Positions 52,463-59,538 of a DNA stretch of 64,000 bases are shown in pieces. Source of the stretch: Geobacter sp. OR-1. Its GTDB lineage: Bacteria; Desulfobacterota; Desulfuromonadia; Geobacterales; DSM-12255. The notes under the pieces were generated by a model, which saw only the letters and a list, made by a program, of their open reading frames with translations, was not told the DNA's origin and searched no databases. Both the position numbers and the translations under genes were made by a program. Within the stretch, counting starts at the first letter, position 1, and every line of letters starts with the position of its first letter. The stretch is taken from assembly GCF_000813145.1 (NCBI RefSeq), contig NZ_BAZF01000010.1, positions 81,183 to 145,182 on the forward strand. The letters run 5' to 3'.

Positions 52463-52543
52463 CAATTGGGCTATTGGCTATTTATTTACGGGCAAAATCA
52501 CTTAACACTCTTGTGGCAGGAAGGCGGGATTAAAGTAGTAGCA
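52463..52543 (-). promoter_or_regulatory. Shared bipartite regulatory element, eCIS operon copy
   Basis: On the minus strand, block 1 (52543-52527) reads TGCTACTACTTTAATCC. After 37 bp, block 2 (52488-52463) begins TAAATAAATAGCCAATAG and ends CCAATTG. It lies 115 bp before the AAA ATPase ATG, in the only long gap (52348-52626) upstream of the operon. Confidence 0.82.
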
Positions 52544-52626
52544 GATCAAGGTGAGACCGCATTATCAATAGCGGGTGAAACGGCAGGGTAACCCCAAGGT
52601 TGTAACCGGGTATTGGTTAGGGCGGG

Positions 52627-53019
52627 TCAGAAACGGCGGATGACGACGCCTCCGCGGCTCAGACGCTTTTCCAGCCAGCGGCGCAGGTACTGCTTGAGGA
52701 AATGACGTCCGATAGGGACGATGAAGAAGATGCCGAGAATATCGGTAATGAAGCCGGGGGTAAGGAGGAGAATGCCGCCGACCAGGACCAGAAAGCCGTC
52801 CAGCATCTCGGCCGCGGGAAGGCGGCCGGAAGCGAGCTCTCCCTGGATGCGGGAAAGGATGGCGAACCCCTGGTGCCGCACCAGCCAGGCTCCGGCAAAG
52901 CTGACTGCCAGAAGAATGGCGACCGTCTCCCAGGCGCCGATCAGCTTCCCGACCTTGATCAGCACATACAGCTCCAGGACCGGAACCACGGCGAATATTA
53001 CGAACAGTTTTCCCAGCAT
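52627..53019 (-). CDS. fxsA: FxsA family membrane protein
   Basis: 130 residues from the ATG at 53019 (GGGGGA about 10 bp upstream); longer frames lack support. Typical FxsA layout: FVIFAVVPVLELYVLIKVGKLIGAWETV, LVRHQGFAILSRIQGELASGRLPAAEMLDG, GGILLLTPGFITDILG. The family is a small inner-membrane protein that in E. coli lessens F-plasmid exclusion of phage T7; its normal role is unclear. It ends 84 bp upstream of the eCIS regulatory element. Confidence 0.92.
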   Translation of the reverse strand: MLGKLFVIFAVVPVLELYVLIKVGKLIGAWETVAILLAVSFAGAWLVRHQGFAILSRIQGELASGRLPAAEMLDGFLVLVGGILLLTPGFITDILGIFFIVPIGRHFLKQYLRRWLEKRLSRGGVVIRRF

Positions 53020-53201
53020 TGCCGGATAATCCCCCGCTTTCATGATCAGCAAAGCTGGTCGGATATAACGGTTATTGCGGCCTTTGTCCAGCAAAAATCC
53101 CGGATTTGCCGGACTCCCGCCGATTGACCAATCAGCTGCAGTCTGTTAGGTATTAAGTATGATCGTTGCCGATTCGGCAATGATCCGGAAAGGTGTACAC
53201 C

Positions 53202-54308
53202 ATGGATAAATTTTATGACGTGATCATAATCGGCGGCGGCCCGGCAGGAGTGGCTGCGGCTTACCTCTGCCACCGCGCCGGGCTCGGCTACCTGCTGCTG
53301 GAACAGGGTCAGGGGGTTTTCCAGGGGATCGCCAATACCTACCCGGCAGGGAAAAACGTCTATCCTTCCAAACCGAAGGACGACCCGGAACCGTTCCTGG
53401 TTGAGGAGCTGCGGCCGCCCGACAAGCCGGTGACCGTGGAAAAGTACGTCCAGTACGTGCAGCACTTTGTCCAGCATGAAAAGCTGAACGTGCAGGCCGA
53501 GGTGGAGTTCCAGGATATCCGCGACATCCGTAACGGCCTGACGGTGCAGACCGCGCGCGGCAACTTCAACGCCCGCAAGGTGATCCTCGCCTTTGGCAGC
53601 AGCATCCCCAAGGAGTTGAACGTCTACGGCGACGCCAAGATGGTGGCCAAGTCGGTGGACGACCCGAAGAAATACATCGGCGCCCGGACCCTGGTGATCG
53701 GCGGCGGCAACAGCGCCGCGGACGTCATCATCTCGGTCCTTGCCGCCAAGCGCGAGGCCAACGACAGCATGCCGGTCTACTGGGCGCACATCTCGGAGAA
53801 GTTCGACGTCAACAAAGAGACTGCCCAGCGGCTGGGGGAAGAGATCCTGCTCGGCGGCAACATCCGCCTGTTGACCGGCGCCACCCCACGCATCGGCGAG
53901 ATCGATGATGAGGGTGTGGACCGGCTTGTCATAAGGGTCAGCGAGTACAAGCAGCCTGACGGAATAGAGGTTTACAACGCCATGAGCTTTCCGATGCAGA
54001 ATGTCATTGCCTGCATCGGCACCCAGGGGCCGCTCCCGATCTTCGACAAGCTGGGGGTCCAGACCATCACCTGCGCCGAAGGGGTCTGTTCCGTGGCCCG
54101 CGAAGGTGACCGGCTGCTGCTGCTCACTGCCGATCACGAGACCACCCGCAAAGGGGTTTACGCCATCGGCGGAGCGATCTCGCCGTCGTTCATGAAGATC
54201 AGCGAGGCCAGCATCAAGGAAGAGCGCCACCCCAACCTGATCTACACCGCCATAAACGATGCCTACCGGGTGATCGAGAGCATCAAGGGGAAACTGACCG
54301 CGAAATAG
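53202..54308 (+). CDS. FAD/NAD(P)-binding oxidoreductase, thioredoxin reductase-like fold
   Basis: 368 residues from the ATG at 53202 (GGAAAGG box). FAD-binding GGGPAGVAAAY is at about 14-24 and NAD(P)-binding GGGNSAADV at about 170-178; a C-terminal AIGGAISPS segment closes the FAD site. No CxxC redox pair is visible, so it is not a classical thioredoxin reductase. It resembles YpdA-like or ferredoxin-NADP reductase-like flavoproteins. It is monocistronic, with a strong terminator. Confidence 0.82.
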   Translation: MDKFYDVIIIGGGPAGVAAAYLCHRAGLGYLLLEQGQGVFQGIANTYPAGKNVYPSKPKDDPEPFLVEELRPPDKPVTVEKYVQYVQHFVQHEKLNVQAEVEFQDIRDIRNGLTVQTARGNFNARKVILAFGSSIPKELNVYGDAKMVAKSVDDPKKYIGARTLVIGGGNSAADVIISVLAAKREANDSMPVYWAHISEKFDVNKETAQRLGEEILLGGNIRLLTGATPRIGEIDDEGVDRLVIRVSEYKQPDGIEVYNAMSFPMQNVIACIGTQGPLPIFDKLGVQTITCAEGVCSVAREGDRLLLLTADHETTRKGVYAIGGAISPSFMKISEASIKEERHPNLIYTAINDAYRVIESIKGKLTAK

Positions 54309-54372
54309 CAGTCTATTGCCGGATATTGGCTCCACCATCGAAACCCCTTCTTCGCACACGCCTGCTGTCACG

Positions 54373-54413
54373 AAAGGCCACCGTATCTGTCAAGCGCGAC
54401 AGCGGTGGCCTTT
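54373..54413 (+). terminator. Terminator after the flavoprotein gene
   Basis: Long hairpin with outer stem AAAGGCCACCG / CGGTGGCCTTT and inner CTGTC / GACAG. It ends in TTT on the plus strand, 65 bp after the stop codon. Confidence 0.85.
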
Positions 54414-54561
54414 CTGCTATTTGACCCTTGACCGCACCGCTGATTGCCCATCAAATTCTTCCATAAATTAATATTGGCTAATTTCTTGCTTGCAGTTTAT
54501 GTGAGAATTCTTATTAACAACTCACAGCCAAATACCCTTTTCATATTTGGGAGAATCGACC

Positions 54562-56019
54562 ATGCGGACAAAGACAGCCGTTGTCGCAGTCATAATTCTC
54601 GTTATCTCCATGGCCATAGTTGCAATATGTTTCACAAAGAAAGCCGACAGCGGCGATTACCCGATTCTCGGCACCGACATGCTGACCGGCGTTTCAGTGG
54701 TTGAAAATCATCGTGAAGCGTTGAAGGTGTGGGCGGAAAAGGGGATAAAGGACGCGGTGCTCGTTAATCTGGATGCCCATGACGATCTGAGGATGGTCCC
54801 GCAGAGTGACATGAAGAAACTAAAAAGGCTCTATCAGAGTAAACAGCTCGGAGAAAGGGGGAGTGTGGCCTGCCAGGAAGGTTATGGCCCGGTGACCAAC
54901 GCCAATTTCATTCATGCAGCGGCAAAACTCGGCATTGTGAAAAGGGTGGTCTGGGTGGTTCCCGCCAGCTACGCCCTGTTTTCAGACGATGGGGAACGGC
55001 TGCAGGCGCTTCTCAAGATGTACGGTTTCACCAGGAAGGAGATAGCCGGGTTCAGGATCAAAAGGGGATGCTTTTCAGGAAAGACCGGAGGGATACCGCT
55101 GACAATCTGTGACGCCGCTTCTCTGCCGGAGATCGAAGAACCGATCCTCCTGAGTATCGATGCCGATTTCTTCCCTGCCGAACTTGCCGAAGAGGTAAAC
55201 CGGATCACCGAACCGGTGAAGGAAACGTTCAAGGCACTGTTTGCGAAATCTTACAAGGTAAGTAATGCGGTTGTCGCCCACTCCGTGAACGGCGGATTTA
55301 CCGAGGCATCCCGTCGGTGGATCGGCGAACTGGCAACTGACAGTATCAGGTTACCTGGGGTGACTAGAATGGCCGAACTGCCGGCTCGCTACGAATTTCT
55401 CCAGAAGGCTGACCACCTGCTCACGTTAAACCGACACCGGGAGCTCATGGATCTGTTGTCCCCCGTCATTGCCAAGGGGGTTGACGATCCGTCAGTTCTG
55501 CTTTATGCCTCGCTGGCATCCCAGGGGATGGGAAGGGACGAGGAGGCGTTCGTCCTGGCTGAACAGGCATGCCTGCGCGACAAACGGTTCAGTTACGGAC
55601 TGACGCAGGTCGGAACGCTCGTACTGGGGCAGCATGGTTTGCAGAGGGCTGAGCGGTTTTTCACCAAGGGGTATGAACTCTCACCGGGGATGGATGACGG
55701 GCAGTTCATGCTGGGCATGGAGCTGAAAAAGGCGGGCAGGCACGATGAAGCGATCAGGTATTTCAACCGGTTCAGGCACAGTTATGGGCCATTTCCGGTG
55801 GACTTCTACATTGCCGAGACCATGCACCAGCAAGGTGACCAGAGAAACGCCCTGAGGTACTACGACTCCGGCAGGAAAGAGCTGGCCCGGAACCCGGCGG
55901 CGTTGGCGGGTTTCGGCGATCTCAGGGTGATAGAGGGCGCAGCAACATTCTTCGAACGAAACGGCAACACCGCGGTCGCCCTTGAACTGCGTAACGCCGT
56001 CAGATCAAGGAACAATTGA
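54562..56019 (+). CDS. Membrane-anchored UPF0489/arginase-like protein with TPR tail
   Basis: 485 residues from the ATG at 54562 (GGGAG, 8-bp spacing). One N-terminal helix (about 7-26) anchors it. Residues about 50-275 recall UPF0489 / ureohydrolase-fold proteins: VNLDAHDDLRM (Asp-His-Asp-Asp) and LLSIDADFF (Asp-x-Asp), the usual metal-ligand pairs, with an N-terminal VSVVENHREAL. Residues about 285-475 form TPR-like helical repeats (ALASQGMGRDEEAFVLAEQACL and others). It could be a periplasmic metal-dependent hydrolase with a protein-binding tail. Substrate unknown. Confidence 0.65.
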   Translation: MRTKTAVVAVIILVISMAIVAICFTKKADSGDYPILGTDMLTGVSVVENHREALKVWAEKGIKDAVLVNLDAHDDLRMVPQSDMKKLKRLYQSKQLGERGSVACQEGYGPVTNANFIHAAAKLGIVKRVVWVVPASYALFSDDGERLQALLKMYGFTRKEIAGFRIKRGCFSGKTGGIPLTICDAASLPEIEEPILLSIDADFFPAELAEEVNRITEPVKETFKALFAKSYKVSNAVVAHSVNGGFTEASRRWIGELATDSIRLPGVTRMAELPARYEFLQKADHLLTLNRHRELMDLLSPVIAKGVDDPSVLLYASLASQGMGRDEEAFVLAEQACLRDKRFSYGLTQVGTLVLGQHGLQRAERFFTKGYELSPGMDDGQFMLGMELKKAGRHDEAIRYFNRFRHSYGPFPVDFYIAETMHQQGDQRNALRYYDSGRKELARNPAALAGFGDLRVIEGAATFFERNGNTAVALELRNAVRSRNN

Positions 56020-56054
56020 CCCGAAACCAGTTGTCCAGGCTATTCCTCGCCTCG

Positions 56055-56150
56055 TCATAGCCATCCGCAAAGTCCCGCACCGGTAATCTCCGTCACCCGT
56101 GTCATCTGCTGCACCACCTCACCCATGATCGCCCCCGCAAACGGGCGCAA
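56055..56150 (-). pseudogene. Possible chemoreceptor (MCP) fragment
   Basis: A short minus-strand frame without start reads AGAIMGEVVQQMTRVTEITG then a stop at 56055. It resembles the conserved signalling-domain stretch of methyl-accepting chemotaxis proteins (AxxxMxEVVxxxxRVTxI). Only about 30 residues survive, so this may be chance. The gap 56020-56266 shows nothing else. Confidence 0.3.
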
Positions 56151-56266
56151 ACCTGAATGATTGTTCAGCAATTCTCATTGAAGTGTTCAAAAGGTAGGTG
56201 GTATAGTGCGCCAGGCAATCGTTGCCCCTGAAAACTTAATCATGAGTTGGAAGATAAGGAGAACTT

Positions 56267-57109
56267 ATGAAAGTCGAGTCGCTAGCTGAAAATCTTTTTT
56301 TTACGACCGTACGGATCGATACAATCTCACTAGATGGCTCTGCTGGTTCTGGTACAGGCTTCCTGTTTATATATAAACTACAAGATGACAAGCATGCGCC
56401 CTTTATTGTTACCAACAAACATGTGGTCCACGGCATGAAATCTGGTTCGCTGACGTTTCATCAGCGCAATGGCGACCAACCTAACTTGGGAAACGGTTTC
56501 CGCCTCGACATCGACAACTGGGCAAAGATCTGGTTTGGCCATCCCTCAACAGATGTTGATGTTGCAGTCACTCCGTTTATACCCCTTGAAGCTCATATAA
56601 AGCAGCAGTACAACATCGACTTGTTCTACAGATTTATCTCAAACGACATGATCCCAACGGCAGATCAGATTGAGGAACTAGATGCAATAGAGTCAGTTAC
56701 ATTCATCGGGTATCCAAATGGGATATGGGACAGTAAGAACCTTTTGCCAATAGCGAGACGCGGAACTACTGCAAGCCCCATAAGAGTGGACTTTGAAAGC
56801 ACTCCTCGATTCCTCATTGATGCATCCGTCTTTGGTGGATCCAGTGGTAGTCCTGTCTTTGTGCTTAACCAAGGAATGATCACCGACAAACGCGGAAACT
56901 CGACAATTGGTTCAAGAGCTCTATTTGTTGGAATCATTGCGGCAGTCTTCTACCGCACTCAGTTAAACCAGATTATCGCAGTACCGGTACCAACCCTTAC
57001 TCGACCAATGGCTCAACAGCAGGAAATGATTGATCTTGGCATCGTTTATAAAGCCAGAACAGTTACTGAAACAATCGAAGCGTTTGTGGAAAAGAATGGC
57101 GTCACCTAG
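56267..57109 (+). CDS. Trypsin-like serine protease, no signal peptide
   Basis: 280 residues; AAGGAG precedes the ATG. The chymotrypsin-fold triad is visible: His52 in VTNKHVV, Asp98 in STDVDVAV, Ser193 in FGGSSGSP. There is no leader peptide, no PDZ domain, and thus it is not DegP-like. It resembles stand-alone trypsin-like proteases often found in accessory or defence regions. Codon use is visibly more A+T-rich than its neighbours, and a group II intron remnant follows 10 bp after the stop, so it was probably acquired by transfer. Confidence 0.82.
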   Translation: MKVESLAENLFFTTVRIDTISLDGSAGSGTGFLFIYKLQDDKHAPFIVTNKHVVHGMKSGSLTFHQRNGDQPNLGNGFRLDIDNWAKIWFGHPSTDVDVAVTPFIPLEAHIKQQYNIDLFYRFISNDMIPTADQIEELDAIESVTFIGYPNGIWDSKNLLPIARRGTTASPIRVDFESTPRFLIDASVFGGSSGSPVFVLNQGMITDKRGNSTIGSRALFVGIIAAVFYRTQLNQIIAVPVPTLTRPMAQQQEMIDLGIVYKARTVTETIEAFVEKNGVT

Positions 57110-57119
57110 CCATTTGGGA

Positions 57120-57340
57120 AGAACCAATGGGGTCACTTCGAGCAACGAAGAGCCGAGCAACAACGAAGGCGAGCAGATCGCGCCGCCCTAAAAGCGGCGT
57201 GAAGTGGCAGCACACGGGAAGAAACAGATAGCAGGGTATCCCGAGAGGGAGATTACTTTGGAGGGCTTGAGCTGTATGACGGGAAACTGTCACGTACGGT
57301 TCTGAGGGGGGGAAGGGGCCGAAAGGCCCCTGACCTACCC
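57120..57340 (+). mobile_element. Group II intron 3' remnant (domains V and VI)
   Basis: 57269-57302 is a 34-nt domain V hairpin: GAGCTGTATGAC, GGGAAACTGTC, ACGTACGGTTC. It is followed by a GGGG-rich joint and a domain VI hairpin (GGGGCC-GAAA-GGCCCC, 57315-57330) with TGACCTACCC at the 3' end. Upstream, GCCGC / GCGGC and CACTTC / GAAGTG pairs suggest residual domain III/IV sequence. No reverse transcriptase gene and no 5' GTGYG end are present, so it cannot move alone. The stretch 57341-57455 after it holds only a TTAGGGACACTTCC word of the kind seen in dispersed repeats. Confidence 0.85.
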
Positions 57341-57455
57341 GGTGCTGGAACAGAATAATGAAAATATACCCCAAAGATACTTTCGAAATTGATTCAACGC
57401 TGTCTGCCGGATGATTTTGGGGAAATTAGGGACACTTCCCAGTTTTCTCATAGCT

Positions 57456-57758
57456 CTACGCTGCATGCGAAAAGGGTTGAACTTGTCGCACCTTCTGCCC
57501 CATCGCTTTTTCAGCAGTTTTGAGATCAAAGCTGGTTTGAAGGTTCATCCAGTAAGTAGCTGTCTGCCCAAAAGCTTTGCCGAACAGTAGTGCCAGTTCT
57601 GCGGTGACGGGACGAGTTCCTTTAATGACATGCGAAACCCGCATGGGTGAAACACCAATAGCCTGAGCGAAGGCACTCTGTGAAATGCCAAGTTCATCGA
57701 GAATTTCCTTCAAGAACAAACCAGGATGTATTGGAGGGAGACCATTATTTGTCGCCAT
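57456..57758 (-). CDS. higA: HigA-type antitoxin
   Basis: 100 residues with the HigA pattern: PPIHPGLFLKEILDELGISQSAFAQAIGVSPMRVSHVIKGTRPVTAELALLFGKAFG, an XRE helix-turn-helix, then YWMNLQTSFDL. It sits after the toxin gene (11 bp), the inverted order usual for higBA. It binds HigB and represses the promoter. It appears intact, unlike the toxin gene. Confidence 0.93.
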   Translation of the reverse strand: MATNNGLPPIHPGLFLKEILDELGISQSAFAQAIGVSPMRVSHVIKGTRPVTAELALLFGKAFGQTATYWMNLQTSFDLKTAEKAMGQKVRQVQPFSHAA

Positions 57759-57769
57759 GAGATTGCCCC

Positions 57770-58052
57770 TTAATGGTAGTCCGTTATTTCAACTTCAGTT
57801 GCTTCGCCGTTGGCGAAGGCAAAACAAATCCGCCATTGGTCGTTTATTCTGATGCTCCACTGTCCTGTCCGGTTGCCGGAAAGAGCTTCAAGACGATTTG
57901 ATGGCGGCATCAACAAATCTGTTACCTCGCGTGCACTGTCCAACTGTGTCAACCGCATGATTGCGCGGGGGATGATTTCCGGAGGGAGCGTTTTTTGACT
58001 TTCCCGTTGCAAAGAGCTTTTCGGTTTCCTTGTTTGCAAACGATGCAATCAT
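57770..58052 (-). pseudogene. higB: HigB-type toxin gene with a one-base frameshift
   Basis: The ATG at 58052 begins MIASFANKETEKLFATGKSK, the standard HigB/RelE N-terminus. A run of six A (plus-strand T at 57991-57996) then throws the frame off. With five A it would continue TLPPEIIPRAIMRLTQLDSA and end GQWSIRINDQWRICFAF ... VEITDYH, a full 93-residue HigB. All downstream residues are intact. HigB is a ribosome-dependent mRNA interferase. The change is either inactivation or a sequencing error in a homopolymer. Confidence 0.85.
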
Positions 58053-58149
58053 GAACCAACTATAAACAAATTGTTTACGCAAGTCAACGCAAGGGATGAT
58101 ATAGAAGAAATCAAGTTCCAACCGGGAAGATGCGCCGAGAGGAGACACT

Positions 58150-58494
58150 ATGAACAACGAACAGGTGGCACCTGAGACGAAAGGTGTTACGGTGAAGTTA
58201 CTTTCAACGGTTGACCTTGGCCCTGAGATCGAGGGGATGGCTGGGCGCCAACTTCGAATGCGTATGGTGACCATCGAGCCCGGAGGCGTATTCGGCCCGA
58301 TTCACGACCATAAAGACAGACCAGGCACCGTCTACATACTGCAAGGAACGATCACCGACCATCGAAATGGCGTCGCTACGGACTATGGTCCGGGAGTGGG
58401 CTGGCCCGAGGATAGGAACACCACACACTGGCTTGAGAACAGAGGAACGATTCCGGCGGTGGAGATCTCGGTCGATATAGTCAGGCAAGAGTAA
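58150..58494 (+). CDS. Small cupin-domain protein
   Basis: 114 residues; GAGAGGAGA box. A single cupin barrel: MRMVTIEPGGVFGPIHDHKDRPGTVYILQGTITDH (motif 1, His residues at about 55 and 57) and THWLENRGTIPAVEISVDI (motif 2). It probably binds a metal. Substrate unknown. It is divergent from higBA by about 97 bp. Confidence 0.85.
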   Translation: MNNEQVAPETKGVTVKLLSTVDLGPEIEGMAGRQLRMRMVTIEPGGVFGPIHDHKDRPGTVYILQGTITDHRNGVATDYGPGVGWPEDRNTTHWLENRGTIPAVEISVDIVRQE

Positions 58495-58636
58495 GCCCAG
58501 GTCAGGATTGATTGGTCATAGTCGTGCAATGGGAGATCGACTCTTTGAGTTGCGACTGAAAGCTACTGAAGGGTCTCACCATTGTTGACAGAAGAAACGC
58601 AAATTGGATAACCATGTTCGATAAGGAGAGAATTCG

Positions 58637-58840
58637 ATGGAATGCATAGCAACAACCAGCAAGGCGCACTGTACCTGCACGTACACATCATGCGACAAGC
58701 GGGGCAACTGCTGTAAATGCGTGGAGTATCACCTGAAAAAAGGGGAGATTCCAGGCTGCTTCTTCACCCCGGCGGGTGAAAAAACCTATGACCGCTCAAT
58801 CCGCAATTTTATCAGCGACCGGTCCGGTCAGCCAGCCTGA
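58637..58840 (+). CDS. DUF6485-like cysteine-rich small protein
   Basis: 67 residues; AAGGAGAG box. CTCTYTSCDKRGNCCKCVEYH has seven cysteines in 19 residues, then LKKGEIPGCFF. This is the DUF6485 pattern, a presumed metal- or cluster-binding miniprotein found in anaerobes. Function unknown. Convergent with the next gene. Confidence 0.78.
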   Translation: MECIATTSKAHCTCTYTSCDKRGNCCKCVEYHLKKGEIPGCFFTPAGEKTYDRSIRNFISDRSGQPA

Positions 58841-58888
58841 ACCGGAGATAAGGAGCGGCTTGCGGCCAGTCGCCGCAGGCTGCTTGCA

Positions 58889-59083
58889 TCATAATGTTTC
58901 ACACAAAGGAACCGGCTGGCAGACGTTTTTCGGGTCATTTACCTCGACACCGCAGGTAAAGCAGACATGGGTGGGGTTGACGGTGAGACGGGCGATCTCA
59001 TCGTTAAGCCCTAACCCTTTGAGTACGCAGATATGCCCCTGGTGCCCCTCTTCGCTGCAACAGGTCTTGGTCGCTTCAGCCAT
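58889..59083 (-). CDS. Small cysteine-rich protein
   Basis: 64 residues from the ATG at 59083 with a perfect AGGAGG; a 30-bp longer frame is not needed. Cysteines are placed as CC (8-9), HIC (about 18), CFTC (about 41-44) and two more near the end, likely a metal site. I do not recognise the family. It lies 26 bp from the TPR gene and may be co-transcribed with it. Confidence 0.65.
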   Translation of the reverse strand: MAEATKTCCSEEGHQGHICVLKGLGLNDEIARLTVNPTHVCFTCGVEVNDPKNVCQPVPLCETL

Positions 59084-59109
59084 ATTGAGCCTCCTGTTAA
59101 ATCCGCTTG

Positions 59110-59523
59110 TCACTTCTTCCTGTAATTAAGCTGTTCCAGGAACCCGCACCCGGCCTTGTCCCCCAGGTTGCAGGCCCGTTGGAAGTCCGAAGTTGCCCGC
59201 TCCTGGTTGTCCAACTGGTCGTAAACCATCCCGCGGCTCAGGTAAGCGCTTGGGTCTTTCGGCTGCAGGGTGATGACGCGGGAAAAGTCATTGATGGCCT
59301 GTTGATGACGCCCCAGTTTCAGGCTGACGAATGCCCGGCTGCTGTAGGCATCGACCCGGTCCGGCTCAGCGGCGATGATATTGTCGAGATACAGCAGCGC
59401 CTTGTCCGGGTGCCCCTGGCTCAGATACATCTCCACCTTGCCGAGTTCCGCACCACTCCCGAAGGCAGTGTTGACCAGGATCAACACGACCAGTAACGTG
59501 CCGGTCAATGTTCTACGGACCAT
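59110..59523 (-). CDS. Periplasmic TPR protein
   Basis: 137 residues from the ATG at 59523 (GGAGGGG box). A signal peptide (cut near residue 23, AFGSG) is followed by three TPR units (about 25-125; ALLYLDNIIAAEPDRVDAYSSRAFVSLKLGRHQQAINDFSRVI). The C-terminal RACNLGDKAGCG resembles a Sel1-type end with two cysteines. A protein-protein adaptor; partner unknown. It follows the NtrC-type gene by 15 bp and is probably in the same operon. Confidence 0.82.
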   Translation of the reverse strand: MVRRTLTGTLLVVLILVNTAFGSGAELGKVEMYLSQGHPDKALLYLDNIIAAEPDRVDAYSSRAFVSLKLGRHQQAINDFSRVITLQPKDPSAYLSRGMVYDQLDNQERATSDFQRACNLGDKAGCGFLEQLNYRKK

Positions 59524-59538
59524 AGCCAACCCCTCCGG

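Noticed and set aside
53046..54371. A 441-codon minus-strand frame opposite the flavoprotein gene
   Set aside because: The plus strand carries both dinucleotide-binding motifs; the antisense frame is low-complexity Asp/Val/Leu/His-rich and typical of GC-driven shadows.
54460..54490. ATTGGCTA near 54473 as a fourth copy of the shared regulatory element
   Set aside because: Only 8 bases match block 2, and block 1 is absent.
58841..58888. GCGGC/GCCGC pairs between the two small Cys-rich genes as a terminator
   Set aside because: Several alternative weak pairings and no T-run; not convincing enough to annotate.
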